From Candidatus Scalindua sp. (GTDB taxonomy: Bacteria; Planctomycetota; Brocadiia; Brocadiales; Scalinduaceae): a stretch of DNA of 52,667 nt. A model generated the notes under the pieces. It was given only the letters and a program-made list of their open reading frames with translations. It was not told where the DNA came from and ran no database searches. Shown in pieces: positions 52,498 through 52,667 of the stretch. Every line of letters begins with the position of its first letter. The stretch's first letter is position 1. Position numbers and translations under genes: made by a program. The stretch covers positions 1 through 52,667 of the forward strand of contig JAIQZR010000158.1 in NCBI GenBank assembly GCA_021777035.1. The letters run 5' to 3'.

Positions 52498-52667
52498 ATG
52501 TATAAAATAGGAAATTATGAATTTGAAAATTTCAAATATAGGCCTGGTCACAGAGCAAATTATGGTATTTTGGCTAAACCTGGTAATAATGAATGGGGAA
52601 TGAAGTACTCTCCTACATACAGCTATGACCGAGAGTATGAAGTGTTGAAAAATTTTTCTCATTTGCA
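52498..52667 (+). CDS. Kinase-like protein, paralogue B, N-terminal part only
   Basis: The frame from ATG at 52498, preceded by AAAGGAAAC, stays open to the window edge (56 codons). It begins MYKIGNYEFENFK and continues with WGMKYSPTYSYDREYEVLKNF, which lines up with the start of the kinase at 46656 (MYSIKNYKFESFK; GVKYCPHLSFEDEYYIL), with the ATP lysine at K36. So a second kinase stands just after Amt 3. Confidence 0.8.
   Translation, partial: MYKIGNYEFENFKYRPGHRANYGILAKPGNNEWGMKYSPTYSYDREYEVLKNFSHL

Overview
The window looks like a chromosomal piece of an AT-rich anaerobic chemolithotroph, most probably an anammox planctomycete of the Brocadiales, and of the Candidatus Scalindua type in particular. 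This is inference. It rests on large multiheme c-type cytochromes next to a b6-type cytochrome, three Amt ammonium transporters with a P-II protein, a hydrogenase-like ion-pumping complex, and YD-repeat and LVIVD surface proteins. No hydrazine synthase or hydrazine dehydrogenase gene and no rRNA lies in the window, so the assignment cannot be proven here.

Layout. Positions 1-4600 (minus): a very large secreted YD-repeat (RHS-like) protein running off the left edge, and a short companion YD protein. Positions 4601-5103: a tandemly duplicated unit in which a 21-codon ORF with a strong Shine-Dalgarno runs straight into a hairpin terminator. Positions 5574-8684: a giant LVIVD beta-propeller protein. 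Positions 8876-14121 (minus): a respiratory block with b6-type cytochrome b, subunit IV, and penta-, 11- and 12-heme cytochromes. Positions 14099-19281: an undecaprenyl-diphosphatase-like PAP2 enzyme, a class III aminotransferase, a broken GxxExxY gene, a TPR protein and a double U32 protein; the last two share the same roughly 100-bp leader. Positions 19413-25109: a lipid or acyl-type cluster (AMP-ligase-like, RND exporter, SCP2-like, thioester reductase) and a receiver lacking its phospho-acceptor. Positions 25488-27661: an eIF2B-like protein coupled to an ArsB/NhaD-type permease.

The right half is mostly plus strand. A winged-helix regulator, a DUF1566 protein, two CBS proteins with a 57-residue membrane peptide between them, and Amt number 1 lead into a SulP transporter and a six-gene Hyf/Ehr-like complex (B, C, E, F, G, I). 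The large subunit of this complex has lost all four nickel-binding cysteines, so it is probably an energy-converting hydrogenase-related complex rather than a hydrogenase. Then follow a deletion-broken copy of the winged-helix regulator, a radical SAM/SPASM enzyme, a third regulator copy and a PLD-like protein. From 45444 on there is a signalling and ammonium block: two paralogous metallophosphoesterases, a small Ser/Thr-kinase-like protein, Amt number 2, GlnB/GlnK, Amt number 3 and the start of a second kinase paralogue.

The most promising unexplained items are: (1) the duplicated micro-ORF/terminator unit at 4601-5103, with a smaller analogue (five codons plus hairpin) upstream of Amt 2; (2) the kinase/phosphatase pair interleaved with Amt/P-II genes; (3) the Rieske-less cytochrome b6-multiheme block with an altered Qo motif; (4) the shared structured leader in front of the TPR and U32 genes.
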